A DNA stretch of 64,000 bases from Spirosoma linguale DSM 74. GTDB taxonomy: Bacteria; Bacteroidota; Bacteroidia; Cytophagales; Spirosomataceae. How positions within the stretch are numbered: position 1 is the stretch's first letter; each line of letters begins with the position of its first letter. The translations under genes and the position numbers were made by a program. Below are positions 9,088 to 18,933 of the stretch, piece by piece. The notes beneath the pieces are model-generated. The model was not told the origin of the DNA. It ran no database searches and was given only the letters and a program-made list of their open reading frames with translations. Location of the stretch: positions 1,908,001 through 1,972,000 of the forward strand of contig CP001769.1 in the NCBI GenBank assembly GCA_000024525.1, written 5' to 3'.

Positions 9088-9957
9088 TTAGTGCATGGGT
9101 AAACTCTTTACTTTACCCCCCGCCACGTCGTCAACGCTGTGTTGTATGATGAACGCTTTCGGGTCAATCTGGAGTACCAATGTTCTTAATCGACTGATTT
9201 CGAGTCGGGTGATTACGGTGTAGAGTACCGTATCTATCTCCTGGTGACTGCCGTGTTTGCCGTATCCACCCTGACCTTTCAGAATGGTAATACCCCATCC
9301 CCGTTCGATGATTTTTTCCCGAATGTCTTCGTTTTGCTTAGAAATAATAAGAATAGCGGTATACTCTTCAATACCGTGAATGAGAAAATCCACCGTTTTG
9401 GAGGCAGCAAAATAGGTAATCATCGAGTAAAGGGCCGGATTTAGTCCCAGAAAAAAAGCAGCAGCTCCAAAAATCAGGACATTAAGAATCAGAATAACAT
9501 CACTCACTTTCAGAACAGGGCTACTCCGGCTGATGAGTAAAGCGGCAATTTCTGTTCCGTCCAGTACAGCACCCCCCCGCATCGCTAATCCAATACCGGC
9601 TCCTATAAAAAAACCGCCAAAAACTGCTGTCAGCAGCAAATCCGGGGTGGCATCCGGGTAGGGGATAATGGCCAGGCTAATCGATAGACCCGTAATGGCC
9701 AATATACTTTTAAGTGCAAACTGTCGGCCAAACTGCCTATAGCCAAGGCCAATGAACGGCAGATTAATCACCAGCAGCCAGATGGGTAGGGGAATATTTA
9801 TGAGCGATGCCAGCAGCATGGATATCCCCGTGACTCCCCCGTCAATGAAATGGCTTGACAGCAAAAAGCCTTTGATCCCCATGCCAGCACTGAGCACACC
9901 GGCAGTAATAAAAACAGTATCCTTTATAATACGAAAAGAAGAAGTTTGAGCTATCAT
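9088..9957 (-). CDS. YitT family membrane protein (DUF161 + DUF2179)
   Basis: 289 residues with five or six predicted membrane spans in the first about 200 residues (for example VFITAGVLSAGMGIKGFLL, LLVINLPFIGLGYRQFG, and a Gly-rich GGFFIGAGIGLAMRGGA). The C-terminal soluble DUF2179 domain begins near IEEYTAILIISKQNEDIREK. This is the usual YitT length and order. Function is unknown in the family; inner-membrane location. It converges on the NmrA-like gene with a 33-base gap. Confidence 0.88.
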   Translation of the reverse strand: MIAQTSSFRIIKDTVFITAGVLSAGMGIKGFLLSSHFIDGGVTGISMLLASLINIPLPIWLLVINLPFIGLGYRQFGRQFALKSILAITGLSISLAIIPYPDATPDLLLTAVFGGFFIGAGIGLAMRGGAVLDGTEIAALLISRSSPVLKVSDVILILNVLIFGAAAFFLGLNPALYSMITYFAASKTVDFLIHGIEEYTAILIISKQNEDIREKIIERGWGITILKGQGGYGKHGSHQEIDTVLYTVITRLEISRLRTLVLQIDPKAFIIQHSVDDVAGGKVKSLPMH

Positions 9958-10018
9958 TAAGTCGAGTAATGGTTTAATTAAAAAGTGAACCGCAACCAGC
10001 TGCCATACGTAAAATAGA

Positions 10019-10057
10019 GAATCAGTAGAGTCGATAAATTACCAACTCTACTGATTC
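10019..10057. terminator. 13-bp perfect hairpin downstream of cysK
   Basis: Arms 10019-10031 and 10045-10057 are exact reverse complements with a 13-base loop. It follows the cysK stop codon (10078-10080 on the minus strand) and precedes the YitT start region, so it probably terminates the cysE-cysK transcript. Confidence 0.6.
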
Positions 10058-10077
10058 GTTAAGCACTTGCCGGTTAC

Positions 10078-10986
10078 TTAATATAAGCCGTCTATTGATA
10101 AATAGCGTTCCCCGGTGTCGTAACAAAAGGTAAGAATCCGGCTGCCAGGGGCTAAGTCCGGGAGCTTTTTAGCGATAGCGGCCAATGATGCGCCCGACGA
10201 AACGCCAACAAATGTACCTTCTTCGCGCGCCGACCGGCGGGCCATTTCGTAGGCTTCGTCTTTACTGACCGGAATAGCTCCATCAAGCACCTCGGTATGC
10301 AGATTTCGGGGAATGAAACCAGCGCCAATTCCCTGGATAGGGTGGGGTCCCGGTGCGCCCCCACTGATTACCGGTGAGAGCTCGGGTTCAACGGCGTATA
10401 CTTTAAGGTTCGGAAACTTCTCCTTCAGAACCTGGCCAACGGCGGTTATGTGGCCACCGGTCCCAACACCCGTGATAAGCACATCAAAGCCCTCCGGAAA
10501 GTCGTCAAGTATTTCCTGGGCCGTTGTCTTAACATGTATATCAATGTTCGCCTGATTCTCGAACTGCTGAGGCATCCACGAACCCGGTGTTTGGGCAATC
10601 AATTCATGGGAACGCTCAATGGCCCCTTTCATTCCTTTTTCGCGGGGCGTCAGGTCGAACTCGGCACCGTAAGCAGCCATAATTTTGCGCCGTTCGATAC
10701 TCATCGACTCCGGCATAACCAGAATTATCTTGTACCCTTTTACAGCAGCGACCATCGCCAGACCAATGCCGGTATTCCCCGAAGTCGGCTCAATAATGGT
10801 ACTGTCGGACGTTAGCAGGCCTTTAGCTTCGGCATCTTCGATCATGGCCAGCGCAATGCGGTCTTTAATACTGGCACCGGGATTGGCCCGCTCCAGCTTG
10901 CTCCAGACTTCATAGCCCGGAAATAGTCGGTTGATACGAACATGGGGCGTTTTGCCGATGGTGCTGAGGATAGTCGTAGCTTTCAT
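10078..10986 (-). CDS. cysK: Cysteine synthase (O-acetylserine sulfhydrylase)
   Basis: 302 residues, standard length. The PLP lysine is Lys41 in [19 protein letters not shown]; the substrate loop [11 protein letters not shown] is at residues 67-77; the phosphate-binding GVGTGGH and the late SSGASLAA motif are present. It makes cysteine from O-acetylserine and sulfide in the cytosol. It begins 9 bases after the serine O-acetyltransferase stop, so the two steps of cysteine synthesis are one operon. CysK versus CysM cannot be firmly separated, but the SIKDR and TSGNTG context and the cysE neighbour favour CysK. Confidence 0.93.
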   Translation of the reverse strand: MKATTILSTIGKTPHVRINRLFPGYEVWSKLERANPGASIKDRIALAMIEDAEAKGLLTSDSTIIEPTSGNTGIGLAMVAAVKGYKIILVMPESMSIERRKIMAAYGAEFDLTPREKGMKGAIERSHELIAQTPGSWMPQQFENQANIDIHVKTTAQEILDDFPEGFDVLITGVGTGGHITAVGQVLKEKFPNLKVYAVEPELSPVISGGAPGPHPIQGIGAGFIPRNLHTEVLDGAIPVSKDEAYEMARRSAREEGTFVGVSSGASLAAIAKKLPDLAPGSRILTFCYDTGERYLSIDGLY

Positions 10987-10995
10987 GGTAAGTGG

Positions 10996-11922
<927 letters not shown>

Positions 11923-12041
11923 TTAATCCGGTAAACACATGGGTATACGCAGGCACATTCCTTGTTTTTGAAACAAATTGCGGGCCACAAAGTTCGGACG
12001 CTTTTATTGGAACTTGATTTGTAGATAAAACAGGTAAACTA

Positions 12042-13286
12042 ATGAATCTAATCATCATGCTTAGTAAAACAATCATCGCATTTATGCTTTCGCTGGCGGC
12101 AACGTCGGGCGTCGCCTGGATGGTTGCCGCAGCTTGTCAGTCGTCCACTCAGTCTGGTTCGCTAACGCCGGATTCGACGGCTACCAGTATAGGCGGCTCA
12201 GGGGCTCTGTCGGCGAAAGTGGTCAATGCTTACCCTAAACTTACCTTTTCTTCGCCTGTAGAGTACACGCACGCCAACGATGGCACCAACCGCGTGTTTG
12301 TTATCGAACAGGAAGGGCGTATTCGAGTCTTTGAGAACGATGCCAATACGGCATCGGCAGGCACCTACCTGGACATCCGTAAAAAAGTTGCTTCGGGTGG
12401 AGAGATGGGCTTACTGGGGTTGGCATTTCACCCCGATTTCAAACAGAATGGCTATTTCTACGTCAACTATACGAAGAACAACCCTCGCGAAACCATCGTA
12501 AGCCGCTACAAAGCGCCATCGGCAGGAGCATCGCAGGTCGATCCGGCCACCGAAGTCATCCTTTTTCGGTTCGAGCAGCCGTATTCAAACCACAATGGCG
12601 GTAAGGTTCTGTTTGGGCCCGATGGCTATTTGTATGTCTCCACCGGAGACGGAGGCAGTGGGGGAGACCCACAGAATAACGGGCAGAACCGGAAAAGCTG
12701 GCTGGGTAAAATTATTCGGGTAGATGTAAATAGCACAGATAAAGGTAATTATGGTATTCCTGCCGACAACCCCTTTAAAGGCAACTCCAACGGATACCGG
12801 GAAGAAATATTTGCTTATGGGCTACGAAACCCCTGGCGGATGAGTTTTGATGCAGAAGGTCGACTGTGGGTTGGCGATGTGGGGCAGAACAAGCTGGAAG
12901 AAGTTGACATCGTGAAAAAAGGCGGCAATTACGGCTGGCGCGTAAAAGAAGCCAACGCCGATTATGAAGCAAAGGACAACAACGTAAACGCAGCCGACCT
13001 GCTGGGCCCCATCTGGCAGTACAGCCACAGTAATGGTGATGTATCAATTACAGGTGGGATCGTGTATCGGGGGGCGGCTAACCCATCCCTGCGTGGTAAA
13101 TATATCTATGCCGATTATGCCAGCGGGCGGATTTGGGCCTTGACAACGACCGATGGGAAAACGGCTACCAATCAGGAGCTAATGGCACAGGCCGGCGCTA
13201 TTTCTGCCTTTGGCGAAGACCAGAAAAACGAGCTATACATGTGTGATTTGGGCTCCGGGAAAATTTTAAAACTGGTCGCCAACTGA
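12042..13286 (+). CDS. PQQ-dependent sugar dehydrogenase-like lipoprotein
   Basis: 414 residues from the ATG at 12042 (an ATG at 12057 is also plausible). A signal segment ends in a lipobox-like VAAAC (Cys32), so the protein should be membrane-anchored and face the periplasm or surface. The rest is a six-bladed propeller of the glucose/sorbosone dehydrogenase family, with GEMGLLGLAFHPDF, NHNGGKVLFGPDGYLYVSTGDGG, GLRNPWRMSFD and a final ISAFGEDQKNELY blade. The family oxidises sugars with PQQ; whether this copy uses PQQ is inferred. It stands alone with a terminator right after it. Confidence 0.9.
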   Translation: MNLIIMLSKTIIAFMLSLAATSGVAWMVAAACQSSTQSGSLTPDSTATSIGGSGALSAKVVNAYPKLTFSSPVEYTHANDGTNRVFVIEQEGRIRVFENDANTASAGTYLDIRKKVASGGEMGLLGLAFHPDFKQNGYFYVNYTKNNPRETIVSRYKAPSAGASQVDPATEVILFRFEQPYSNHNGGKVLFGPDGYLYVSTGDGGSGGDPQNNGQNRKSWLGKIIRVDVNSTDKGNYGIPADNPFKGNSNGYREEIFAYGLRNPWRMSFDAEGRLWVGDVGQNKLEEVDIVKKGGNYGWRVKEANADYEAKDNNVNAADLLGPIWQYSHSNGDVSITGGIVYRGAANPSLRGKYIYADYASGRIWALTTTDGKTATNQELMAQAGAISAFGEDQKNELYMCDLGSGKILKLVAN

Positions 13287-13317
13287 GTTTTTCGTTCCAG
13301 AACCAGTCGAGTTAAAA

Positions 13318-13350
13318 CAAATGCCCGCTGCCTAAGCTGCGGGCATTTTT
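13318..13350 (+). terminator. Rho-independent terminator
   Basis: A 10-bp stem AAATGCCCGC / GCGGGCATTT with a short loop ends in a run of T, 30 bases after the PQQ-type dehydrogenase stop codon. Classic intrinsic terminator. Confidence 0.9.
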
Positions 13351-13381
13351 GTATCTTGGCACAGTATTGAGAATCTCACAA

Positions 13382-13873
13382 ATGACGACCACCCTTTTCG
13401 ATTCTCCACTAGGGGTAGTGGCAATTAGCGGTAACGATACCGGCGTTTCGGGTATTACCTGTACAAACGTTTCCCCGGTTGATAATGCTCCTGGTGGACC
13501 GGTTCCTGAGCCCGTCCGCTTAGCGGCCGAGCAGTTGAAAGCATACTTTGCCGGGGAGTTGAAGTCATTTGACTTTCCGATCAATCCGGCAGGAACGGCT
13601 TTTCAACAGTCGGTTTGGCGAGCCTTACTGGAAGTACCCTTCGGAACGACACTTTCTTATCTGGCATTGGCCCGGCGGATGGGCGATGAAAAAGCAATCC
13701 GGGCCGTAGCCGCGGCAAACGGTCGGAATCCACTTTGGATTGTCGTTCCCTGTCACCGCATTATTGGCTCTGATGGTTCCCTGACAGGGTATGCCGGAGG
13801 ACTCTGGCGGAAACAGTGGCTTTTGGAACACGAAGGGGCTTTTGCCCGTTCGAATCAGATGTCCCTGTTTTAA
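13382..13873 (+). CDS. ogt: Methylated-DNA-[protein]-cysteine S-methyltransferase
   Basis: 163 residues from ATG 13382; the frame opens upstream but that part overlaps the terminator. The active-site motif is VVPCHRII with acceptor Cys124, preceded by the helix-turn-helix segment TTLSYLALARRMGDEKAIRAVAAA and followed by SLTGYAGG. It repairs O6-alkylguanine in DNA by irreversible transfer to the cysteine. The N-terminal domain is short and there is no Ada-type regulatory domain, so Ogt-like. The next gene starts 33 bases later on the same strand and may be co-transcribed. Confidence 0.93.
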   Translation: MTTTLFDSPLGVVAISGNDTGVSGITCTNVSPVDNAPGGPVPEPVRLAAEQLKAYFAGELKSFDFPINPAGTAFQQSVWRALLEVPFGTTLSYLALARRMGDEKAIRAVAAANGRNPLWIVVPCHRIIGSDGSLTGYAGGLWRKQWLLEHEGAFARSNQMSLF

Positions 13874-13906
13874 AAAAACACACGCATCAACTTGCTGCAC
13901 TGCATC

Positions 13907-14947
13907 ATGCTTAGGTTATCTTCCCGGTTACTGCTTATGGGTTTTCTCTTCACGTTTTCGGCCTGTGCACCACGGTATAAAGGACCCGTTACGGATCATT
14001 TCGACGGAAAGAAGTTTTTCAATCCTGGCATGCCCGAACGAACATCGGGCGGACTCTTGAAATGGCTCTTCAACCGCGATAAAGGCCCCTGGCCGGAGCA
14101 GCCTGATGCGTTTGTTGGTGCCCGACCCGCTACGCGCATTGAGGGCGACAGCCTGGTGCTAACATTTGTGAATCATTCAACCTTCCTGATTCAGACCGCC
14201 GGGCTTAACATATTGACAGACCCCGTTTGGTCGAAGCGGGTTGGGCCAACGTCGTGGCTGGGTGTTAAGCGGAAGCGGCCACCGGGACTGCGATTTGACG
14301 AACTACCCCCCATCGACGTCGTGTTGCTTAGCCATAATCACTACGACCACCTCGATCTGCCAACTATCGAGAAGTTAGTCAAGGCACACAATCCTCTTTT
14401 CGTTACCCCACTGGGCGTATCCTACCTGCCAAAATCCGTTAATGGACGTGTAACCCGAGAACTCGACTGGAACGATACCCTTCGGATCAATGAAAAGCTG
14501 GCCCTGACGTGTACGCAGGCGCAGCATTTCAGTAACCGCGGACTGGGCGACCGGGAGGAAACCCTCTGGTGCGGCTACCTGCTTCATACGAGCTTTGGGA
14601 CAACCTATTTTTGTGGCGATAGTGGCTATGGGCCTCATTTTAAGAAAATTGCTGAACAAGCCCGAACCTCAGCAACGGGCCCTGTTAAGCTGGCTTTGCT
14701 GCCCATTGGCTCGTACCGGCCGGAGTGGTTTATGGCACCGGTACACGTATCACCGGCCGGAGCTGTAAAGGCTTTCGTCGACCTAAGCCCGGTGCAGGCG
14801 GTGGGTATTCACTTCGGTACTTTTCAGCAGGGCGATGATGGCCTATACGAACCCGCCGATGATTTACGCAAGGCATTGGGCACCGCTAAAATCGCTGAGG
14901 ACAAATTTATAGTGCCTAAAGAAGGTCGACCAATGGTGTTCAAGTAA
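13907..14947 (+). CDS. Metallo-beta-lactamase-fold lipoprotein (UlaG/NAPE-PLD-like)
   Basis: 346 residues from ATG 13907, chosen because it gives a compact lipoprotein signal ending FSAC (Cys20). The zinc motif SHNHYDHLD has His143, His145, Asp147 and His148; further ligands are expected in the AQHFSNR, CGDSGYGPHF and GIHFGTF segments. The layout resembles the UlaG / N-acyl-phosphatidylethanolamine phospholipase D group, with the STFLIQTAGLNILTDPVWS strand typical for it. A phosphodiesterase or lactonase on a lipid-like substrate is possible; substrate unknown. Confidence 0.87.
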   Translation: MLRLSSRLLLMGFLFTFSACAPRYKGPVTDHFDGKKFFNPGMPERTSGGLLKWLFNRDKGPWPEQPDAFVGARPATRIEGDSLVLTFVNHSTFLIQTAGLNILTDPVWSKRVGPTSWLGVKRKRPPGLRFDELPPIDVVLLSHNHYDHLDLPTIEKLVKAHNPLFVTPLGVSYLPKSVNGRVTRELDWNDTLRINEKLALTCTQAQHFSNRGLGDREETLWCGYLLHTSFGTTYFCGDSGYGPHFKKIAEQARTSATGPVKLALLPIGSYRPEWFMAPVHVSPAGAVKAFVDLSPVQAVGIHFGTFQQGDDGLYEPADDLRKALGTAKIAEDKFIVPKEGRPMVFK

Positions 14948-15036
14948 TTGCCCTGTTGCCAACAAAAGCCGGGGTCGCAACGTTTACTAGAGGGAAGAAC
15001 GAGAAGTTCAACGTATTGAAAAGGCGAATACACGTT

Positions 15037-15705
15037 ATGAAGTTAGTCCAGTTAAGTTGTTACCTGACTTTGGTGTTCAGTAGCTTCACAATGAGTATAG
15101 AAGCAGTCTATGGACAGGACAAAGAAGGTTGGCGTCTGGCGAAAGATAAGGACCAGATTCAGGTCTATACCCGCGATGTGCCGGGGAGCCGATTGACGGA
15201 GTTGAAGGTCGAATGCTCGATGCCGGGCACACAAAGCCAGCTTGTTGCTTTACTCTCCGATATTGCCAACTACAAAAACGTTATGTACAAAACCAAATCC
15301 GCGCAGCTGGTAAAGCGTATCAGCGAAACGGAACTGGTGTATTATGTTGTAACGGCTTTACCCTGGCCTGTAAGCGACCGCGACATGAGTGTCCAGCTTA
15401 CGTTCGAGCAGGACCCTAACTCCAAAGTCGTTCAGGTAAAAGGCGTTGGCGTTCCAAACTTGGTGGCCACCCGGCCAAACACAGTTCGTATTGCCGACTG
15501 GCTGGCCATCTGGAAGATTCGTCCGACCGCCAAACAGCGTATCCAGGTGACCTACACCTGCCGGGTCGACCCGGGTGGCGATATTCCGGCTTGGCTCGAT
15601 AATATGGCTGCCGCAAACAGCGCCTATCAATCGTTTATGCTGATTCGAAATAGTATTACCCTACCGCGCTATCAGGGGAAATCCTTTGCTTTTCTGAACC
15701 AGTAA
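15037..15705 (+). CDS. Exported START-domain protein
   Basis: 222 residues from ATG 15037, which begins a Sec signal peptide (MKLVQLSCYLTLVF to VYGQ). The mature part matches the START/Bet v1-like lipid-binding fold: GWRLAKDKDQIQVYTRDVPG, then YKNVMYKTKSAQLVKRI, ALPWPVSDRDM and the typical ending IPAWLDNMAAANS. Several bacterial proteins of this type are secreted or periplasmic with unknown ligand. An earlier in-frame ATG at 14956 would place charged residues before the signal and is less likely. Confidence 0.85.
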   Translation: MKLVQLSCYLTLVFSSFTMSIEAVYGQDKEGWRLAKDKDQIQVYTRDVPGSRLTELKVECSMPGTQSQLVALLSDIANYKNVMYKTKSAQLVKRISETELVYYVVTALPWPVSDRDMSVQLTFEQDPNSKVVQVKGVGVPNLVATRPNTVRIADWLAIWKIRPTAKQRIQVTYTCRVDPGGDIPAWLDNMAAANSAYQSFMLIRNSITLPRYQGKSFAFLNQ

Positions 15706-15720
15706 GCGCAAGTAATGACT

Positions 15721-15781
15721 GAGCCCCAACGTGTTGCGAATAATGAACGGACCGTTGATTGTTCGCAACACGTTGGGGCTC
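15721..15781. terminator. 20-bp perfect inverted repeat between convergent genes
   Basis: Arms 15721-15740 and 15762-15781 are exact reverse complements. The element lies between the START gene stop (15705) and the GNAT stop (15797, minus strand), so it can end both transcripts. Another of the unusually long perfect hairpins of this window. Confidence 0.75.
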
Positions 15782-15796
15782 TATTGTCTATTTAAT

Positions 15797-16297
15797 TTAT
15801 AGCTGCTTTTCATAGGCCAGAAACCGCAACCCCGGTCGAAAGCTAAGCGTAATGTCGCCTGCATACTGATAGCCCAGTTTCGGGAAAAGCTTTTGGGTAA
15901 CCTGGTTTTGTGAGTTTGTGTCGATGCGCAGAAAGCGAATACCCCGTTCATGAGCAAGCTGTTCCGCCTGAGTCAACAGCGCATGAGCTACACCTCGTCC
16001 GCGAAACGCCGGATCAACCGCCAGCCGGTGCGTAACAATAGCCCGTTGGTTCAGGTCGAAGCCAACCTGAGCATATTCGGGCTCCTGATCTTCAGTGAGG
16101 GCCGCAACCCCCGCCAGTAACCCATCTACATACGCCACTCAAAGCTGACCTTTGGCAATGTCGTCCGAAAAGACGGTCTGGTTGGGGTAATGTTCGTCCC
16201 ATTGAAAATTACCGTCCTTGCGCATCAGCGGTACTACATGCCGGATAAGGTTCATAAGGGCTGGAAGATCGGCAGGGGTGGCCGGGCGAATGGTCAT
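15797..16297 (-). pseudogene. GNAT acetyltransferase with in-frame TGA
   Basis: The intact frame from ATG 16297 to the stop at 15797 would encode 166 residues, but codon 53 (16141-16139) is TGA. Both sides read as one GNAT protein in the same frame: upstream TIRPATPADLPALMNLIRHV and FQWDEHYPNQTVFSDDI; then GQL, TGA, VAYVDGLLAGVAAL, and the acetyl-CoA-binding loop RLAVDPAFRGRGVAHALL with its RGRGVA signature, ending GYQYAGDITL. A Trp codon (TGG) at this site would fit the family strand (QLWVAYVDG). Most likely a single-base nonsense change. A GTG directly after the TGA could start a 113-residue product that lacks the first strands. Confidence 0.85.
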
Positions 16298-16308
16298 GTT
16301 TGTGTCAA

Positions 16309-16338
16309 TTGTTAATTCGGCGCAAATACGGTATTTTG
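16309..16338 (+). promoter_or_regulatory. Putative Bacteroidota-type promoter of the Uma2 gene
   Basis: TTG at 16309-16311, then 20 bases, then TATTTTG at 16332-16338, close to the TTG-N19-21-TAnnTTTG pattern. It would start transcription about 20 bases before the ATG at 16366. It also shows that the Uma2 gene has its own promoter separate from the divergent GNAT gene. Confidence 0.5.
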
Positions 16339-16365
16339 CGCATAGTTAACCAAATCGAAACCGTT

Positions 16366-16950
16366 ATGGAACTGGAATTTCCGGTCGTGCTTAAGAAATT
16401 GGAGGTGATGACGGACGACGAGTTTTTCGCGTTCTGCCGCGCTAATGATTCCCTTGAATTAGAACGTGATAAAAACGGAAATATAATAATTGTGTCACCC
16501 ACCGGCTCAAAAACAGGTTTACGTAATGTTACGCTTATTGGCGAAGTATATGCCTGGAATAAATATTACGAACTAGGCTATCTATTCGATTCGTCTACAG
16601 GCTTCAAACTCCCCAATGGAGCTACCCGCTCACCGGATGTTGCCTGGATTCAAAAAGATCGCTGGGAGGCAATTCCTGAAGAACAGCAGGAGAAATTTGC
16701 ACCTATTTGCCCGGATTTCATCATTGAGCTTCGTTCAGCCAGTGATGACCTGAACTACCTTCAGGCCAAAATGGACGAATACCGCTCAACAGGCTGCCGA
16801 CTTGGCTGGCTGATTGATCGGAAAACCCAGCAGGTGATCATTTATCGCCCCGGTCAGCCCACCGAAACCATCCCTTCTTTCAACCAGATTCTCTCCGGAG
16901 AAGAAGTTCTTCCTGGTTTTACGTTCGATCTGACGTTGTTGATGCGTTAG
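16366..16950 (+). CDS. Uma2 family nuclease-like protein (DUF820)
   Basis: 194 residues from ATG 16366; the upstream extension of the frame covers the promoter and was rejected. It has the Uma2/PD-(D/E)XK pattern: RSPDVAWI (Asp91), then PDFIIELRSASDDL (Glu121, Arg123) and the helix LQAKMDEYRSTGCRLGWLID. This family is very abundant in Cyanobacteria and Cytophagales and is annotated as putative restriction endonuclease, but activity and role are not established. It converges on the TlpA-like gene with 1 base between stops. Confidence 0.9.
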   Translation: MELEFPVVLKKLEVMTDDEFFAFCRANDSLELERDKNGNIIIVSPTGSKTGLRNVTLIGEVYAWNKYYELGYLFDSSTGFKLPNGATRSPDVAWIQKDRWEAIPEEQQEKFAPICPDFIIELRSASDDLNYLQAKMDEYRSTGCRLGWLIDRKTQQVIIYRPGQPTETIPSFNQILSGEEVLPGFTFDLTLLMR

Positions 16951-16951
16951 G

Positions 16952-18904
16952 CTATTTCCCTTCTTTCAACATCTCCACAACCAGACTCAACTCGTTGACC
17001 GTCGATTCGGGGTTGCCGGAATACCCAATGGTGCGGTACCGCACGCGCCCATCCGGGCCAATAACTACTTTGGTCGGGATTCCCTGTACTTTATAGGCAT
17101 TGGCCACTTTCTGCTGTCCGTCGAGGGGCACCACAAAGGGATAAGGGTGTTTACTCATAAAATTATGGACGCGCTGCACGGGGCCGCCTTCGCGGGTGTT
17201 GACGAATAAAAACTTCACATTCGGGTCGTTCTGAAACCGCGTTTGCGCCTGTTGCATAGCCGGAAAAGAAGCAATGCAGGGACCGCACCAGGTTGCCCAG
17301 AAGTCCAGCACAATTACTTTTCCTTTAAAGGCCGACGAGGAAATAGTACGGCCCTGCAAATCGGTGAGCGTGAAAGCTGGCGCTGGTTCGTTGATCAGTA
17401 ATTGCTGAAGTTCGTCCCGCTGATCGGCTCGTAAATCGGCCTCTAGTTGGGTTAGGTAGGCATCGGCTTTGGCGGGTGTGCTGCCCGGTTGTTTAGCGTA
17501 CCAATCGCGCAGGGCTCTTTTTAAACCGGATGTTCCTTTTCCGATCTGAACTGCCGCTTCGGCTACCGGGCGCGCTTCGGCAACATGGTTCGTTTGGAGC
17601 GCACACTGGAAGTAGCGTTCGATAAGCCGGGGTTCGGTATTGTCAATATCGTTGGGATCGATGAATGTCTGATAAGCCGTGTACGCACCGGCATAATCGC
17701 CCTGCTGCTCCCGCACACGGGCGTAGGTATTCAGTAATTGACGCTGCCGGGTTAGTTTTTCGGCTTCCCAGTTACTCGCCCCTGTTCTTGGTTTCGGTTG
17801 TGATTTGAGAACATCAATAGCCCGGTTTATCAGTTTTTCGGCTTCGGGTAACGACCGTCGCTCATCAGCCATCTGAAACGCTATTGTGTTCAGCATCAGC
17901 ACATCCGTATGGGAGGCTGGCTGGTTCTCCACAAAAGTGATCAATCCTGATATGTCATTGTTTTTGAAATAGCCATCGGTCATCATAACCGTCAGAGCGG
18001 GCAGGTAAGAGGAGGTTGGGAACTCAGTTGCAAACGCCTGATAGGCGGCTTTTTTACGCTCCCAGTTCGGTTCGGTGCGGATAGCCATCGACCGGTCTTT
18101 TTGCGCTAGTGAGCCAGTTGGCTCTACTAACTTCTGCCGCTCACGAAGGGCATTGGCTTTGGGAAAGTCGCCCAGACTTTCGTAGAGCTGTGCTGCCGTA
18201 GTGAGTTCAGCGGTGGTTGGTGTCGGTCGGGAGGTCAGGTAGGATTCGATGTCGGCTTTTACCTTGGGTCCATAACCCGGCTTCTTCTGTTTTACCTGAG
18301 CCGCCAGTAAATCTGACCAGTAAAAGGGATGAAGGTCTGGATTCTGGGCGAGTTCATGCTCGTACAGGGTAACGACCCAGTTGGGGTCGGGACGTGCGCC
18401 CGATTCGTACAGGAAATGACTGCGGGTAAACACCGATGCCTGACCGCCGGTAGCGTGGGGTACGATCCGTCCACTGGCATCGCAAACCGGAATAATGTAT
18501 AGCTGACCGTTGTTCAGATCGGTTCGTTTGGGTTGGTTGCTGTTTCGAAATAGCAGCATCATGCCCGCCACATCTTTACGCGGAATAAATAACTCACCGA
18601 CAAAATCGTTGCCGTGCCGCACCAGCTTAACAGTTGCAGGCTGACTGAGCTGAATCACATTTGGGGCTCCGTAGCGTACATAACGCCCTTCAAGCGTGCT
18701 ATCGCTGGCCAGGGGCGTCGTTTGAGGAGTGTATGTAAAGGACACGACCTGCCCAAGCTGCGGCCTCTCCGGCGAAAAACAGAATTGCGCCTGAACATGA
18801 CCAGCGCTTAATGCGCAGAGCATCGTAACGGCGCAACCCATGACAGCTCGTTTGGAATGAATCAGGAGCAGGTTAACAAGAGATAAAGACTTTTTCGTTT
18901 TCAT
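16952..18904 (-). CDS. Exported TlpA-like thioredoxin-domain protein
   Basis: 650 residues. A long signal sequence (cleavage probably after GHVQAQ) precedes a beta-rich domain, a helical repeat region (about residues 190-490, with TPR-like segments such as RQRQLLNTYARVREQQGDYAGAY), and a C-terminal thioredoxin domain. The redox site is WCGPC with Cys540 and Cys543, followed by cis-Pro in GIPTKVV. Periplasmic or surface oxidoreductase, type common in Bacteroidota. The start of the next gene, a symporter, lies upstream with a 29-base gap, so they may be co-transcribed, symporter first. Confidence 0.88.
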   Translation of the reverse strand: MKTKKSLSLVNLLLIHSKRAVMGCAVTMLCALSAGHVQAQFCFSPERPQLGQVVSFTYTPQTTPLASDSTLEGRYVRYGAPNVIQLSQPATVKLVRHGNDFVGELFIPRKDVAGMMLLFRNSNQPKRTDLNNGQLYIIPVCDASGRIVPHATGGQASVFTRSHFLYESGARPDPNWVVTLYEHELAQNPDLHPFYWSDLLAAQVKQKKPGYGPKVKADIESYLTSRPTPTTAELTTAAQLYESLGDFPKANALRERQKLVEPTGSLAQKDRSMAIRTEPNWERKKAAYQAFATEFPTSSYLPALTVMMTDGYFKNNDISGLITFVENQPASHTDVLMLNTIAFQMADERRSLPEAEKLINRAIDVLKSQPKPRTGASNWEAEKLTRQRQLLNTYARVREQQGDYAGAYTAYQTFIDPNDIDNTEPRLIERYFQCALQTNHVAEARPVAEAAVQIGKGTSGLKRALRDWYAKQPGSTPAKADAYLTQLEADLRADQRDELQQLLINEPAPAFTLTDLQGRTISSSAFKGKVIVLDFWATWCGPCIASFPAMQQAQTRFQNDPNVKFLFVNTREGGPVQRVHNFMSKHPYPFVVPLDGQQKVANAYKVQGIPTKVVIGPDGRVRYRTIGYSGNPESTVNELSLVVEMLKEGK

Positions 18905-18933
18905 AATGTTGATGAGTTTCCGGCCAGGCTATA

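Noticed and set aside
16139-16141. Selenocysteine at the GNAT TGA codon
   Set aside because: The context fits Trp, no selenocysteine-type hairpin follows the codon, and the GNAT family does not use it.
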